64,000 nt of DNA from Nemertoderma westbladi (lineage: Eukaryota > Xenacoelomorpha > Nemertodermatida > Nemertodermatidae). The notes under the pieces are model-generated. The model was not told the DNA's origin, made no database searches, and was given only the letters and a program-made list of their open reading frames with translations. The position numbers were made by a program, and so were the translations under genes. This document shows positions 49,656 through 61,190 of this stretch, piece by piece; position 1 is the stretch's first letter; every line of letters starts with the position of its first letter. Location of the stretch: NCBI GenBank assembly GCA_032718475.1, contig JAUCBJ010008602.1, positions 1 through 64,000 of the forward strand, read 5' to 3'.

Positions 49656-50459
49656 GAAATGTACAGTATTTATTAAAAAGGCCAAAGATTGTTTCCCGGA
49701 TGTCTGGGATACATTTTACATTATTATGGCAGGAAGTCTCAAATAAATTTACAGTTATACCGGTACCACGTAGGGGCCTACTGATATCAGGATATGCAGC
49801 CTTTGTTATACTGTAGAAAGGTTTTTCTGCGCTTTCAGCTACCGTAAATTTAAAATTATTATTACGTACCATGCGATATTTCATTATACGACACTTCAAA
49901 ACGTATTCCAGTAAATATCCAACTTCTTAATATAATTTTACTGTATAATCTTAATTAAGATAAGCACATTCAATAAGCACATACAGTAGGCCATATATTC
50001 AATACGATATTGTATTGTATTACACGGACACGGTGATACAGTATAATAAGTACCGTATTAGTACTACTTGTTCTTGCAAAATGATAAATTTCGCAACTAC
50101 AGTATGCCTACTGTAAAATATAATTATAATACAATATTAACATTTAACAAGCCAATTATTTGCGTTTTTAACACTCAGGGAAGTGTGATTATGTTATGAT
50201 TCGCCTACAGCATTCTGCAATAATGTGGTTTATATATAAAAATAACTCAAACATACGAGAGAGAGAAATTTATACCTTTTAATATTTATTCGTAATGTTA
50301 TCACACACATTACATTATAATCTATTTGACAAGGGCAGTTTGTTATTTAACATTAAATTAAAATTAAATATACAGTAGGAGCATTCAGCGTTCACGATAT
50401 TGTAAATAATGTCAAAAAATATCGACATCTTCCGAAGCATTGCTCTCATTAAGGGCGAC
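49656..50459. other. AT-rich intergenic DNA and probable 3' UTR of the downstream exon
   Basis: No gene. A minus-strand AATAAA (50285-50290) could serve the exon at 50460-50861. It holds the third GTAGGGGCCTACT 13-mer (49770). Confidence 0.45.
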
Positions 50460-50861
50460 TTATTTTACATACATCGGTGCTGGTCGAGCTTTATAAACGG
50501 GTATAGTAATTGTACCTTCGTTAGAAACGAAAAACGATATGTGTGAATCTTCCGAATATATGCAGGACGCATCTGAAGGCAAAGGTGAAACAGCTGGTGT
50601 ATTGTAACCTCGAAACTTGTTTGGCGGCTCAATGGATGAAGGAACTCGAAATGTGACAATCGGTGATTTGGGCACTTTGAAGCCTTTGCGTTTCATTAGG
50701 AACAACACAAATAATGAAACCACAACGACGACGAGACTTCCATAAAAGACACTGCTCACTATGATCAAGGCTATCCTAGATGCTGATGACCAACCAGATG
50801 CCATTAATAATGAAATGTTGTCCAAACACGGCCGAGCACCTATCCAAAAACAGCCGAGCAC
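50460..50861 (-). CDS. Probable 3'-terminal exon of a single-pass membrane protein
   Basis: The minus-strand frame of 133 codons contains one strong membrane segment, residues about 30-56 (IALIIVSSVFYGSLVVVVVS then LFVLFLM), a KRKG stop-transfer cluster and a ~77-residue tail rich in Pro and Ser (PKSPIVTFRVPSSIEPPNK; DASCIYSEDSHISFF). This is the layout of the C-terminal exon of a type I receptor or adhesion protein. Upstream, GTTTTTGGATAG| at about 50840 or GGTCATCAG| at about 50785 could be the acceptor. No ectodomain exon is recognisable to the right within 2 kb. Codons are less AT-rich than the flanks. The family is not recognised; a chance open frame cannot be excluded. Confidence 0.4.
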   Translation of the reverse strand: MLGCFWIGARPCLDNISLLMASGWSSASRIALIIVSSVFYGSLVVVVVSLFVLFLMKRKGFKVPKSPIVTFRVPSSIEPPNKFRGYNTPAVSPLPSDASCIYSEDSHISFFVSNEGTITIPVYKARPAPMYVK

Positions 50862-52779
50862 GTAAATATTTTCTGAATTTGCAACTGAGTTTGCATAGGG
50901 TACAGTTCCTCTTGTATTGTATTTAATTGTAATTATAACAAAGTTTTAAGAACTTGGACACTACAGTATTATTGAAACACCATGTGTATTATGCTCTGTA
51001 TAATTATTATTTGCGGATCTTTGTAATATATTTATCTTATTACATGTCAGACAATGTCAGTTTATTTGAGTCGGTTTTCCTATTGGTACATTACTGAATG
51101 CTCTCCAATGCTCTCCAGTTATGCGTAAAAGTAAGAAAAATGCCACACCTAAACTAATACAATGGCATCACTTATTATTTAGTCAGTATTCACCGCACAA
51201 AGAGGTTTCTTTGTCGAATATAAGTGTAATGTAGCATGCAGGTAATGCCTTGGGTGTGTTTTTCAACTCATTTCTTGTAGGCCTATGTTCTCTATGTGAG
51301 GAAAGTCACTTTGAGATCCTCTACTGTACGGTAGGGGCTATCCTACGGCCTACAAATCTACTAATATGAAGCTATAGAATATCTCTAACCGTAAAGTCCA
51401 GTAGTATACCGCTTACCAGATCCTAGTAACGATATATCTTACCGTAAGATCTAGTAATGAAACGGGCTCGTACAGTATCTGACAACAAATCCCAGTCCAG
51501 GGTATCTAAACAAACAGATACAATACACAAACGACTACTGGCGAGGAGCAGAGCCTGGTGTCTATTCTATGTAGGTGAGCGGGTCTAATGCCTACGAACT
51601 AGACAAAAGGAAACCTGTCCTCTAACCGGTATGGCAGATGTACAGTTACAGTAACAGACCAAACTCACGGGAAAACAATCCCCGCGCAGCGAATCCTAAC
51701 TAGCGCTGACAGTCCTAAATACCGTAACTTGCCGCGGTGTGATTTATATGGTTTATATACGAGCTAGTGGGTTAACAGACCTAGCGTAACAATACTGATC
51801 CCCGTGCTAAATCAGTCTAAAAAGGGTCGTGCCTAATGTAACTATACCGCTGCTCTGACAAACAACAGTTTAATAACGAAATAAATACTCCTTCTTGCCG
51901 TAACTAAATATCAGATCCTAAATTTACAAATACCAAAAGTAAGATATATATATATTGCCTAAAGTAATCTAAAGTGCGCTATCTAGTAGAACTCTAAGGG
52001 TAAATATGTTTTAGGGCGTGTGTGTGTGGGTGTGTTACAATAAAACAATTTTGGCGTATATCATTTTACTAGGTTTTAGTGATTTTCTGACCAAAACAAT
52101 ACCGTGCGCTAGCTACGAAAATAAGCTAGTCGCGTTTTGTAGAACTTTATACTTACAAATGACGTCAAAGCTCTCTCCTTCCTATCCACAACTCAACCGG
52201 GCAACCACGGTGTTAGTAACTACACCCGTGATCGGCACAAATACCAGATTCTGGTTGTAAGATAAGAAATAGGGGTTAATTGCTACCGTACGTTAGCTGA
52301 TCTGGTATACAAATTTGATTCTAGAACTTTGTTGCCGCGGTAGTTAGCAGCAATACTTATCAGTACGTGGCAAGGCGCGGTAGGATATTAGTAAAACCTC
52401 CCTAGGCCAAGCGGTGTGCCGGTAGCAGAAATACTCCTTGCCTGATCAAATAACTAAGTTCAAACAAAGGGGGGGGGGGGGGGGGTACTAATGTATAGTC
52501 TACAAAGCGAACCGGTACCAAACGTTCAGTGGTGCGAATCGGACCTTAAGTTTCCGATTAATTCTCGGTGATTTCCAAATCCTGGAAAGCCTATTCAAGG
52601 CTGCCCATGCCTATCCTATCCAACCATATCCACAAAAACAATCAAACAATAAAACAATACGAAGTGAAGGTGTAAATATGAAATAAATCAATCAAGTAAT
52701 ATGAAGGTGTAATTATGAAGTAGAATCAAATAAAGTATGTATGAAGTATGAAGGTGTAGTACTTCGATGCAAAAATAAG
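50862..52779. other. Intergenic or intronic DNA, no gene recognised
   Basis: Mixed-composition DNA with many short ACCGTA and CTAGTA words and a 17-bp G run at 52469-52485. An open frame at 52018-52260 has no domain. It may be intron of the gene ending at 50460. Confidence 0.4.
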
Positions 52780-53040
52780 TGATAGTGGGTATATCACATA
52801 CCAAACTGAAGGGTACATTACATACCAAACTGATGGTGGGTACATCACGTACCAAACCGATGGTAGGTATATCACATACCAAATAGAAGGGTTCATCACG
52901 TACCAAAAAACCGATGATGAGTACATCAGTACCAAACTGATGGGTACATCATGTACCAAAACTGATGGTGGGTACACAATGTACCAAACTCGAAGGATAT
53001 ACTATGTATCAGCTACACGAAGGGTACATTACGTACCAGA
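52780..53040. repeat. Degenerate minisatellite with GGTAC...GTACC palindromes
   Basis: About nine diverged units of 26-32 bp. Most contain GGGTACATCACGTACCAAAC or a variant, in which GGTAC and GTACC are inverted around 5 bases, so each unit can form a small hairpin. Minus-strand open frames with Val/Tyr/Pro repeats are products of the repeat. Confidence 0.8.
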
Positions 53041-53466
53041 CAATGAGATTAGGAAGGCGTTTAGGTCTGTACTATTGCAGACCTGAAATCAATAGCAGAT
53101 AGTCTGAGGGAAAGCCAGTAAGACATAAGCCATACACTACCTGTAATTAAATAATACAAGTAGGGCTGAATTATAACAGAAGTTGAAGTAGAAAGGGGTA
53201 TTAATACGATGGTGACGCAGGATAATTAATAATAATTAATTCATGACTAACAAATGGCAACTACAAAATAAAATTCTAGAACCATAATAAAAGTAATGGA
53301 CAAAATTCAGAATTTACACAAAATTGCAATGTAGCGCAAATAATTCACTTAAAATTAATTAAAGGTAGGCTAAATACCAATTAATTAAAGTAATTAAACC
53401 ACAGTGAAGGTGAACTGGCTATTCTGAAAATCTGATTGAAGTGAAATTAGTTGTCTCCTCATCTAA
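53041..53466. other. Spacer upstream of the second zinc-knuckle element
   Basis: AT-rich. I looked for the LTR motifs CGGATTCAATTCC and CCCGTCACA and did not find them, so the element has no recognisable 5' LTR here. Confidence 0.4.
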
Positions 53467-55567
53467 TTGAGCCTTAGTAATGCAGAGGCGGGACCGCTAA
53501 TCGATTGGATTGCTAGGAAACCGGAGGAAGTTACGAGGAATATTTTTGAGCGACTACCTAAGATGGTTGAGGCGTGTGTGCTTCAGGACCATTATCGGGA
53601 CATGCATGAACAGTGGATGGTGGGCACGTATGCGACTCCATCATTGGACAAGGCCATCAAAGTGCACTTCCATTATGTCGTGAAAGGGAAGGAGAATGTC
53701 TTTGGGATTCTGTCTCAAGGAAAGGACCACCAGAAGAAGGAAAGGAAGAGGTTTGTGGACTCCATTGAAAGGGAGGGATACATGGTCCTGGATGACGATG
53801 GCACCAGTGAGGACAGGGAGGACTGGAAGAAGGGGCTACAAGGACACAGAAAGACCATTCTACTGTACATGGTGGCGCCGAATGGGGATATCTTCCTGTT
53901 CTATCTTGGCATGTACGAGAGGCTCGAGGGACCTAAACTAAAGCATTTGCTGAACTCCATGCAGTGACTAGTGAAGGATAAATCGACGATAAAGGTAGGA
54001 TCAGCAATCCACAAGGATTATAGGAGAGGGGGCATCAAATCTCCTGGAAATGCAAATACTCTTTTAGGCTATGATGAAACCTCAGGGATTGGGGTTGATA
54101 GATGCGTCTGGGTGGTGTGGTGCGGTGGTGCAGTAGCCATGGGGTAGATGTTGGGTCTAACACAAACCCATGGAATGGAAGAAGTTTTGGGAGGAGTATG
54201 GAAGGGAGTTGCAGGAGACCTTGAAATGGAAGCAAGGCCAAGTTTCGAGGAGTTATACGATTTCCAAATGGCGAGCCTGAAGTTGTTCCAGAGGAGATAC
54301 ATTCTCTAGGACTGGATAATGATTGGGTTGCTCAACCTATTCATGACTGTAGTGATTGGAAGACAACCGAAGGCATTCTTACTGAAGGGAACGGCGTTGA
54401 ACCATAGGAGAGCCCTTAAGACCGTGGTGGAGGGTCTAGTAGACCACCAAGGGAGGAAGGGCAAGTTGGTGTTTTACAACATCCGTCATCTTGTGAATCG
54501 AAGTATAGATACCCCGAAACAGAGATGGGTGAAAGAAGGGGCGCAGCGCCAGGAGGAGCTTGAGGAGGAAGGAGCAGTCAGGAGAGGGGACTGGAGAGGG
54601 GACTGGATGGCTAGGATGAACTCGGGAGACAATGGGTGGGGTGAGGACTATTAATTTAGTGAACATGATTAGGATGAGCTCCAGTTGAACACAGACACCC
54701 CATGAGCTGGGTAGCTGGAGGCCGATGGAAGAGGTACCGAGACAGACGACGTCAGGAGGCTGGACTGGCATGCCAATACTGGGGGGGGACGAGGGGGAGT
54801 ATGGAGGAAAGTTCAGGAAGGTGGCAGCTGATGGGGGGGGGGGGGGGGTTCCAGGGACGAGTACGATGGTGTCGGAGGTGGAACCAACCTCGGAGGAGAG
54901 TATGGAAGTCAAGCAGCCAGAAGCTGTCCCACCGATGGAGAGAATAGGACGGGCGGACACAGACTGGAGGGGTGGAAGGGCTGTGGCAGCCCAAGGATTC
55001 CGGGAGGGGCCAAGCCGTCGAGTCTGGATGCAGGAGGTCGAGCCGGAGTACGACTTCTCGGCGAGCGCTCTCACACAGGGGAAAGAGACGGGAACGACAC
55101 TGCGGGTGATATCCAGAGAAGCAATCCTGCAACTATCCTCCAAACTCGACCTGGGACGAGACAAAATGGTAGAGATGTTCACCTACCATTAGTTGCACGG
55201 CCGAAGCAACGACCTGCTGGACCATTTCGGCAGACAAACTAAGATTGATGGTTGCGATTATTGTGAGCAGCACACCCACCAGTGAAAGATGTGCCTGTAC
55301 AAGTTTATGGTGGAGATCAAGTGCACCTATTGCGGTGATGACAACCAATTGCACCATAAATGTGTCAAGGGCACTACGAGTCCCGATGCGACAGGATGGA
55401 AGACCAAGAGAAGTTGCTGTGTTTCGAAAACACGGCAAACGGAGGGGCGATGACGTCCATGACGGTGAAAGCCCAAGAATTCAGGTGGGGCTTTTTTAAC
55501 CTCAACATGGAGGTCCATCAAGAGATTAAGGAGGAGGAGCAGGCCATAAGGAGTTTGCTCCAGGAAC
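53467..55567 (+). pseudogene. Zinc-knuckle retroelement protein remnant (copy 2), longer at its 5' end
   Basis: The first frame (53467-53967) gives about 166 codons, continuing after an in-frame TGA (53965-53967) with LVKDKSTIKVGSAIHKDYRR. The block from TILLYMVAPNGDIFLFYLG through LKHLLNSMQ to KVGSAIHKD resembles the core of DEDD-family 3'-5' exonucleases (RNase D/WRN type), but the catalytic acids are not convincingly placed. Later frames give LKGTALNHRRALKTVVEGL (54319-54654), a Gly/Glu-rich part (54725-55192) ending KLDLGRDKMVEMFTYH, then knuckle remnants CDYCEQHTH and a QGHYESRC, QEFRWGFFNLNMEVHQE tail (to about 55567). These last parts match copy 1 at 18-19.5 kb. Several stops and frameshifts make it dead. 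No LTR was found next to it. The family is not recognised. Confidence 0.55.
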
Positions 55568-55599
55568 AATGTATTTGTGTCGGGTTACAAGTGCGCACT

Positions 55600-55956
55600 G
55601 CGCAGATACAATACAGAGATAATACAGGATCTATCTCAGTAAGCAACTGATGCACCTTATTCATTGGAACCTTAATTCCTCTAGATTTCAAGATACTGTA
55701 AACTAGTTTACAACCAGCATGGCAGAATTGACGGTGTATATCTTGTATAATTGTTTTCAACTCTGAGTCTGTAATATCGGAATTTTCAGTATACACTTGT
55801 ATTTGAAATTACGTTACTCTTCTAGTTAGAGTGGATCTCCTAATACCCAAAATATCAGAAATAGCAACCCAAGAAAATCAATCCCATTTCACGTAGATTT
55901 TCCAATATTTCTTTGTGTATAATGTGATTTGGCCGGCCAACAGTTTCAACTCCGTT
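55600..55956 (-). pseudogene. Integrase-family N-terminal fragment (HTH plus start of core)
   Basis: The minus strand reads VGRPNHIIHKEILENLREMG, a 1-nt shift, FSWVAISDILGIRRSTLTRR (helix-turn-helix), a TAA, then SDITDSELKTIIQDIHRQF and GIKVPMNKVHQLLTEIDPV. This order (GRP, LREMGFSW, HTH, DSEL...IHRQF, RGI.V....., DPV) is that of the animal integrase-core-domain proteins of transposon origin, in which the DDE catalytic core follows. The catalytic part is missing; homology stops near 55610, where copy 2 of the zinc-knuckle element begins on the other strand. Confidence 0.55.
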
Positions 55957-57382
55957 ATTACAGTAGTAGATACCAGTCCATTATGTGTATGCGTAAACCT
56001 TCGCGATATTTTGTGTTATATAACCTTTTTTAAAAAGTAATAAAATCGATAACTAACAAGTATTGTTTATAACGTTCTAGAACAAAATATATTTGTTCTA
56101 GAGAAAAAAAATTATTTTTAAATAAAATAGCTATCCATAGTAATATGTTCTAGAATATTCTCAAAAGGATAACAAAACCTATACAAAAACAATTAATTTT
56201 TGTTATGTTCTGTAACTGAATGTATTAGTTCTAGAACAAAATGTATTTGTAAAAATAATAAGCAGTAGTAAGGAAAGTTTGAAAAGTAGATAATTATATT
56301 ATATTTATATTTAACGTCAAGCTACTAATACAGTAGTAAATAGGTTTTTATTTACTTGTTGTACATATCTACCGGTACGGTTTTTTACTATTAGTACAGT
56401 CAGTACTAAAACTTATCAGTACTACTTTACTATCTTTTACTTTACTATCTTTACTAACTTTACTATCAGTACTAAAAAAACTTAATTTAGTAATTATTTT
56501 ATTATGAATTTAATTATTCATTAATGTATTATTACAATTTAATCCATTAAATGGTAGCTAAACATTTTTAAAAAGTAAGAACATCTATAATTAAATACCT
56601 ATTTCTTTTACAAAAAAGAAAGTACTATTTTTTTGTAAAAGAAAGACGTATATACGTAATTGTCAATTTTTCGCTCGAATATACCCCAAATTAGGGAGAA
56701 ATAGATTCCCTTTTTTTCCCTAGGGAAAAAAAGAAATCAATTGGAATGCATTGATTTTACTTTTTTTCCCGGCGAAAAAGTGAAATAAAATATTTTTGGC
56801 GGAATTTTTTAAATTTTATTACGTGTGGTGAAAGAGCATCGACGTAGAAAAGGTTCGCACGTAATTTGAGTAAAATCCATTGAAACACTAAAAAGTTATT
56901 GCAACTTTAGTGCCTGCGTACACCAAAACGGAACTCAATATCCAATATTGGTTTATGTAGTTTAAGCTGCTCTCTATAGTAGATACTTAATAAATATTCG
57001 AGAACACAGAAATTATTTTAACATCGAGAGTTTAAATAACTTAATTAAAATAAAATAATATGAATCGCAGTAACTATGGAAGCAATATAGTAAAATACTA
57101 CAGTTAAATTTATTTTATAACACAACTGTACTGTAATAAAACATATCGATATACTTCGCTATGTTTTTTTAGAGAATTTAGCAACAAAAAAGTACCAATT
57201 TAAGAAAAAAATCACGTATTACATGGGGAAAAAAACGTAGAACATTTTTTTCCAATATTCTCTCGACCCTTTATTAACCTAGCTGTCGCTCGGTAACTAA
57301 AATGCCTCGAGAATAATGAAGAAAAAGTTCTACTTTTTTCCCATGTATTAAATAATTATTCTTACTTTTTAAAAATGATCCA
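55957..57382. other. AT-rich DNA with long palindromes, no gene
   Basis: It contains several GTTCTAGAAC-type words (about 56073, 56096, 56147, 56228), a 16-bp-arm hairpin at 56602-56644 (TTTCTTTTACAAAAAA and complement) and a perfect 24-bp palindrome at 56710-56733 centred on CCCTAGGG flanked by seven T and seven A. No coding signal. Confidence 0.6.
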
Positions 57383-57610
57383 GAACATTCGCGAAGATCG
57401 CAACATTTACGAAGCTCCACCCTATACTATTGGTAAACACAAAATTTCGCGAAAATCGCAACGTTTGTGAAGCTCCACTTATAGTTTTGGTAAACAGAAA
57501 ATTTAACTTCACAAACATCGCGATCTTCGCGAAATACGTTTACGAATACTATAGGTGGACAATCTTAGAAAAGTTCACGACGTTTGCGAAATTTCGCGAT
57601 CTTCGCCGAA
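57383..57610. repeat. TTCGCGAA-rich direct and inverted repeat cluster
   Basis: Two direct ~58-bp units (57383 and 57441) share CGCGAA, ATCGCAAC, GAAGCTCCAC and TTGGTAAACA. A third unit is inverted (about 57490-57560) and a partial fourth follows. It is probably a terminal or foldback part of an unknown element. Confidence 0.6.
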
Positions 57611-60539
57611 GAAATGTTAAAAATCGTTTCCCTAATGCAGATTTCGTTATAGAATCACTTAATTTTAACTTCTGTCTCATAAATGAGCCTCGTGCTGCGC
57701 GAAGGCCCGACAAACGTGTACAGTCGTTTATAGTAATATATAATTTATCACATGCTGTTGAGCAGATCAGTTGATGAGCGCCCGATAACAAATCTGAGGA
57801 TGGAGGACCTGCTTGTAAATTTGAGTTCCCAGTTAAGAATCTGAGCATCCGGTTACGAAATCAAGTTCATTGACAGTTGGAAGTTTGACAGTTTGAATGT
57901 CTCCATCTTGCTAAAATTTGTTCTATTCATAGCTATTATTAGTTGAATGTGGGGCGAGACACGTATGGCGAGCCATCAGCGAACTGATATAATTATACTA
58001 TGGCCGTTTTTCAAAAGTCTGTGTGTGTGTGTGTGTGTCAGAAGCCATAAATGTCGGAAGCCATAATCGAAGTTTATATCTTCAGCTAAATTGTATGGTT
58101 GAGTCATTTTGAACGGTCTCTCCATGGAAATTAATTGTTTAGCACCATACGATTAAAGTTATTTTGCACAGAAATTAGATATCTGGAATCCATGTACCCC
58201 ATTCCATTATAGTTTTTTATTTTTTCAAGTGATTTGCGTTAATAAATGTATTTTTAATTGATTTAAACATAATTAACATTGTAAATTCATACGCTGATTC
58301 CATTCTCCCCCATAGAGCCTAAGGTATGGCAAGGGCAGCTGTGCCCAATAATATTTCTTGAAGTTTTACATTAGTAACATTGCAAGCTAAAGTCTTTGAC
58401 CGAGAGAAACCCACCCCAATATTAGATTATTACAACAACATATCCATTGAGTAAGAAAGTGGAGGAGAGCCAGAGCCCGTCTCTTAATTTTTTACTTTAT
58501 ATTACGCGATCAATTTTCACTCATCTCGTCATGAACCCAACATGTATGTAACCTTTTGTTAAATTTGGTGGCTATGCGTGTTGTTTGGGCGGGGTGTGGT
58601 AGGCCTACACTTTTCACACTTAAATATTTTGGTTGTGAAATGTTACAGGGCACAGCGATCAGAGATATTTCATTATATTTTATTATGAGAGGAAGAAGAA
58701 CATACAACGTTATTTACTATGTAACAAAATAATTGTTTTCGGGTTTAACTTGGAAGCCTCCCCAATATATTTGATATACAATTATATTTAAAATTATTTC
58801 CATGGTCATGGTCATTCACCCGTTTGGAGTTTGGATTCACTGCATAAATGCAGTTCACCAAACTTCCCCCGAATGCACACTGTAACTTCCCCCTTCCCCC
58901 AAATATCCACTGTTGAATTAATTTGAAGCGATATAATAAGTACAAAATTGTGCGAGTTTTTAATTGTGTGGTCCAATTGTTATTTGATTTCTATTTATTA
59001 TTTAAAGTGCATTTAATATCACACTGGTTTTTAGAATATTATACTATACAACCTTATGTTTTATTTATTAACCCAATCGAAGCCTCATAAGGGCCGCTTA
59101 TTTGTACGCATATCCCCTAATGCGCTCAGTATGGTCCAAACAATATATTGATATGAAAATAAAGTATCTGCAAAGAAAAGAACCCAATACTATATAATTT
59201 GACCTTATTAAAAAATTTGCACTTTTGCACACTTATTTGTACAAGTGCACTTTATCAGATCGTAAGGGTGGTTCTTATTTAACAAACTTATGTTTATCCT
59301 CTACCGATCTACGATGGTGTATGATTAAGTGTCAGTCGCTAAAAGTGTCAAAAATCCAATTTAATAAATCTCGACATTTGCGATTTCGGACCATATTCAA
59401 GGACATTTTAAGTCACTTTATAGACATAAAAGGTTAAACAAATGTTACGATTATAGTTAGAAATCACTCCAAACTACATTTTAATCCAAACAATTACATT
59501 CTACGATGAATAGAACTGGAAATAATAGTGTTTGAAATATATAAAAAATGCGCACTTTTTAAGTGCGCTTTGCACTAAGTGCACAATACCTTCCGAAGGT
59601 AATTAGTGTGTAGGCAGTATATTTGTGTTGTAAAGTGGTTAATAGGCACGTTAGCTCTGGTTGGCTGCGGTAATTAACTTCTAGGTAGGAACACTCCGGG
59701 TACATAACGTAGTACTTATGTTATAGAGCTGTACAGCTAAAGACTATAAGTCGTCAGACGGTGGTATTTTCTTATCTGGACAACGCAATTTATTTACTAC
59801 AGCTTAATTATTTTCAAATACCGTAGTTTCCTGTCCGTTTGTAATAACCAGAAATTCTAACCCCTTGTTAGGCTGGTTTGTAGATTTCCTGTAAAATTAC
59901 CCTAAAATTTGTACGTGTAATTTTTGTGTTTATTTAGAGATTGTAATCTCACCCAGTAATTGTACGTAATTTGTAGCAATAAGTAACTTAGTCAAGTAGA
60001 ATTATTTGTTTTAGTGTCCAACAAGTAGCACTTCACTGAGAGCGTAAAGCTTCTGTGTAGTGACTCCTTACCAGAAATAATAACATTTATTTCACATATT
60101 GTCAAAAAACCCATTATAAGGGTATATATATATTATAAATCAACTCAAACCGATTTATAAAATAGTAGGCCTGTTATCCATCAATTAAGTCTTAATATCA
60201 TTTGGACTACTGCTTAATATCTGTAATAAAGTAAAGAAAAGTAACCCTAAAATTCAGAAATTCAGTTATTATAAAATAATTGACATACCGGTATTTACGA
60301 TAGGCTTATTATATTTATTTCTATAAATTTAGGCTGAAATTATATACCGGTATTCTGTAATTAATTCTAGTCTGTAATAATTCTTATATATACTATAAGT
60401 GTATACTGGTATTCTAACATATTATATATATCACGTTACATTGAGTAACAGTTAATTACTAGGCTTTCAGTGGATACTGAATTACTAGACTTGCTTTAAC
60501 TGTCGTTATAGTAGTAGGCATTCAACTGTACAATCAAAC
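57611..60539. other. Intergenic DNA, no gene recognised; may include the 5' LTR of the BEL/Pao element
   Basis: AT-rich with a (GT)n microsatellite at about 58019-58038 and TGCGCACTT/AAGTGCGC words near 59550. By position the 5' LTR and leader of the element starting at 60540 should lie in the last 1 kb or so, but I could not define its ends and saw no match to the inner end of the LTR at 37600. Confidence 0.4.
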
Positions 60540-61190
60540 ATGTCTGACACAAAACGGGCACTGTCAGATAGTCTTTTGGAAGGTGTTAGAATGAGTCTTA
60601 GACTTGGACAGTGTCTTGAAAGGATCTGTGACCAAGATCAAAGTATAGAACATCCCAGACCAAAGTCCAAGTCCCCTCCTACTGTAAGAAAGGTCATCCC
60701 TTCAGTAGTAGTGTCAGACCCTAGGCTAGTTAAGGCTAGACAATTAAAGAAACGGCAAACAGAAGACCGAAGGTCAGCGGCCGCGGCAGAATCTGAAAGG
60801 AAAGCGGCAGAGGCTGAAAGAATAGCAGCAGCTGCAGCGGCAGAAGCAGAAAGAAAAGCGGCAGCGGCAACGGCAACGGCAGCGGCAGAGGCAGAAGCAG
60901 AAAGAAAGGTGGCAGCAGCAGAACGGAGGGCATCTGAAGAGACAGTCCAACTAGAGCTGGAAAACCTTCAGGCGAAACAAGAATATTTGAAGAAACAAAG
61001 GACAGCTATGGTTACAGCTCAGATACAATTACTGAGTCGATATACTCCCAGAAGACAGGGATTTGCCTCCTCCGATGAAGGTGATATAAGAGATCCCGAA
61101 GGTAGAGGTAATAAATCTCGTCCAAGCGGACGTAGACGGACGTTCAAGCGGACGTTACCTCCTGCGTTGAGAGGGCAACTGGCTAGTTAG
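60540..61190 (+). CDS. BEL/Pao gag N-terminal part, coiled coil
   Basis: 216 codons from ATG 60540. The middle (residues about 75-145) is an Ala/Glu/Lys/Arg-rich predicted coiled coil with a repeated AEAERKAA motif, and the C-terminus is strongly basic (SGRRRTFKRTLPPALR). It is continuous in sense with the next frame, which is shifted by +1 and overlaps its last 20 bases, so it is most likely the amino-terminal part of the same Gag rather than a separate gene. The repeats of GCGGCA/GCAGAA would be prone to length change. Confidence 0.65.
   Translation: MSDTKRALSDSLLEGVRMSLRLGQCLERICDQDQSIEHPRPKSKSPPTVRKVIPSVVVSDPRLVKARQLKKRQTEDRRSAAAAESERKAAEAERIAAAAAAEAERKAAAATATAAAEAEAERKVAAAERRASEETVQLELENLQAKQEYLKKQRTAMVTAQIQLLSRYTPRRQGFASSDEGDIRDPEGRGNKSRPSGRRRTFKRTLPPALRGQLAS

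Noticed and set aside
47305-49746. Long plus-strand frames with 31-residue repeats
   Set aside because: Translation of the 31-bp minisatellite in rotating registers; the same sequence is open in three frames.
60736-60933. Leucine-rich hydrophobic minus-strand frame
   Set aside because: Antisense of the Ala/Glu coiled-coil codons of gag.
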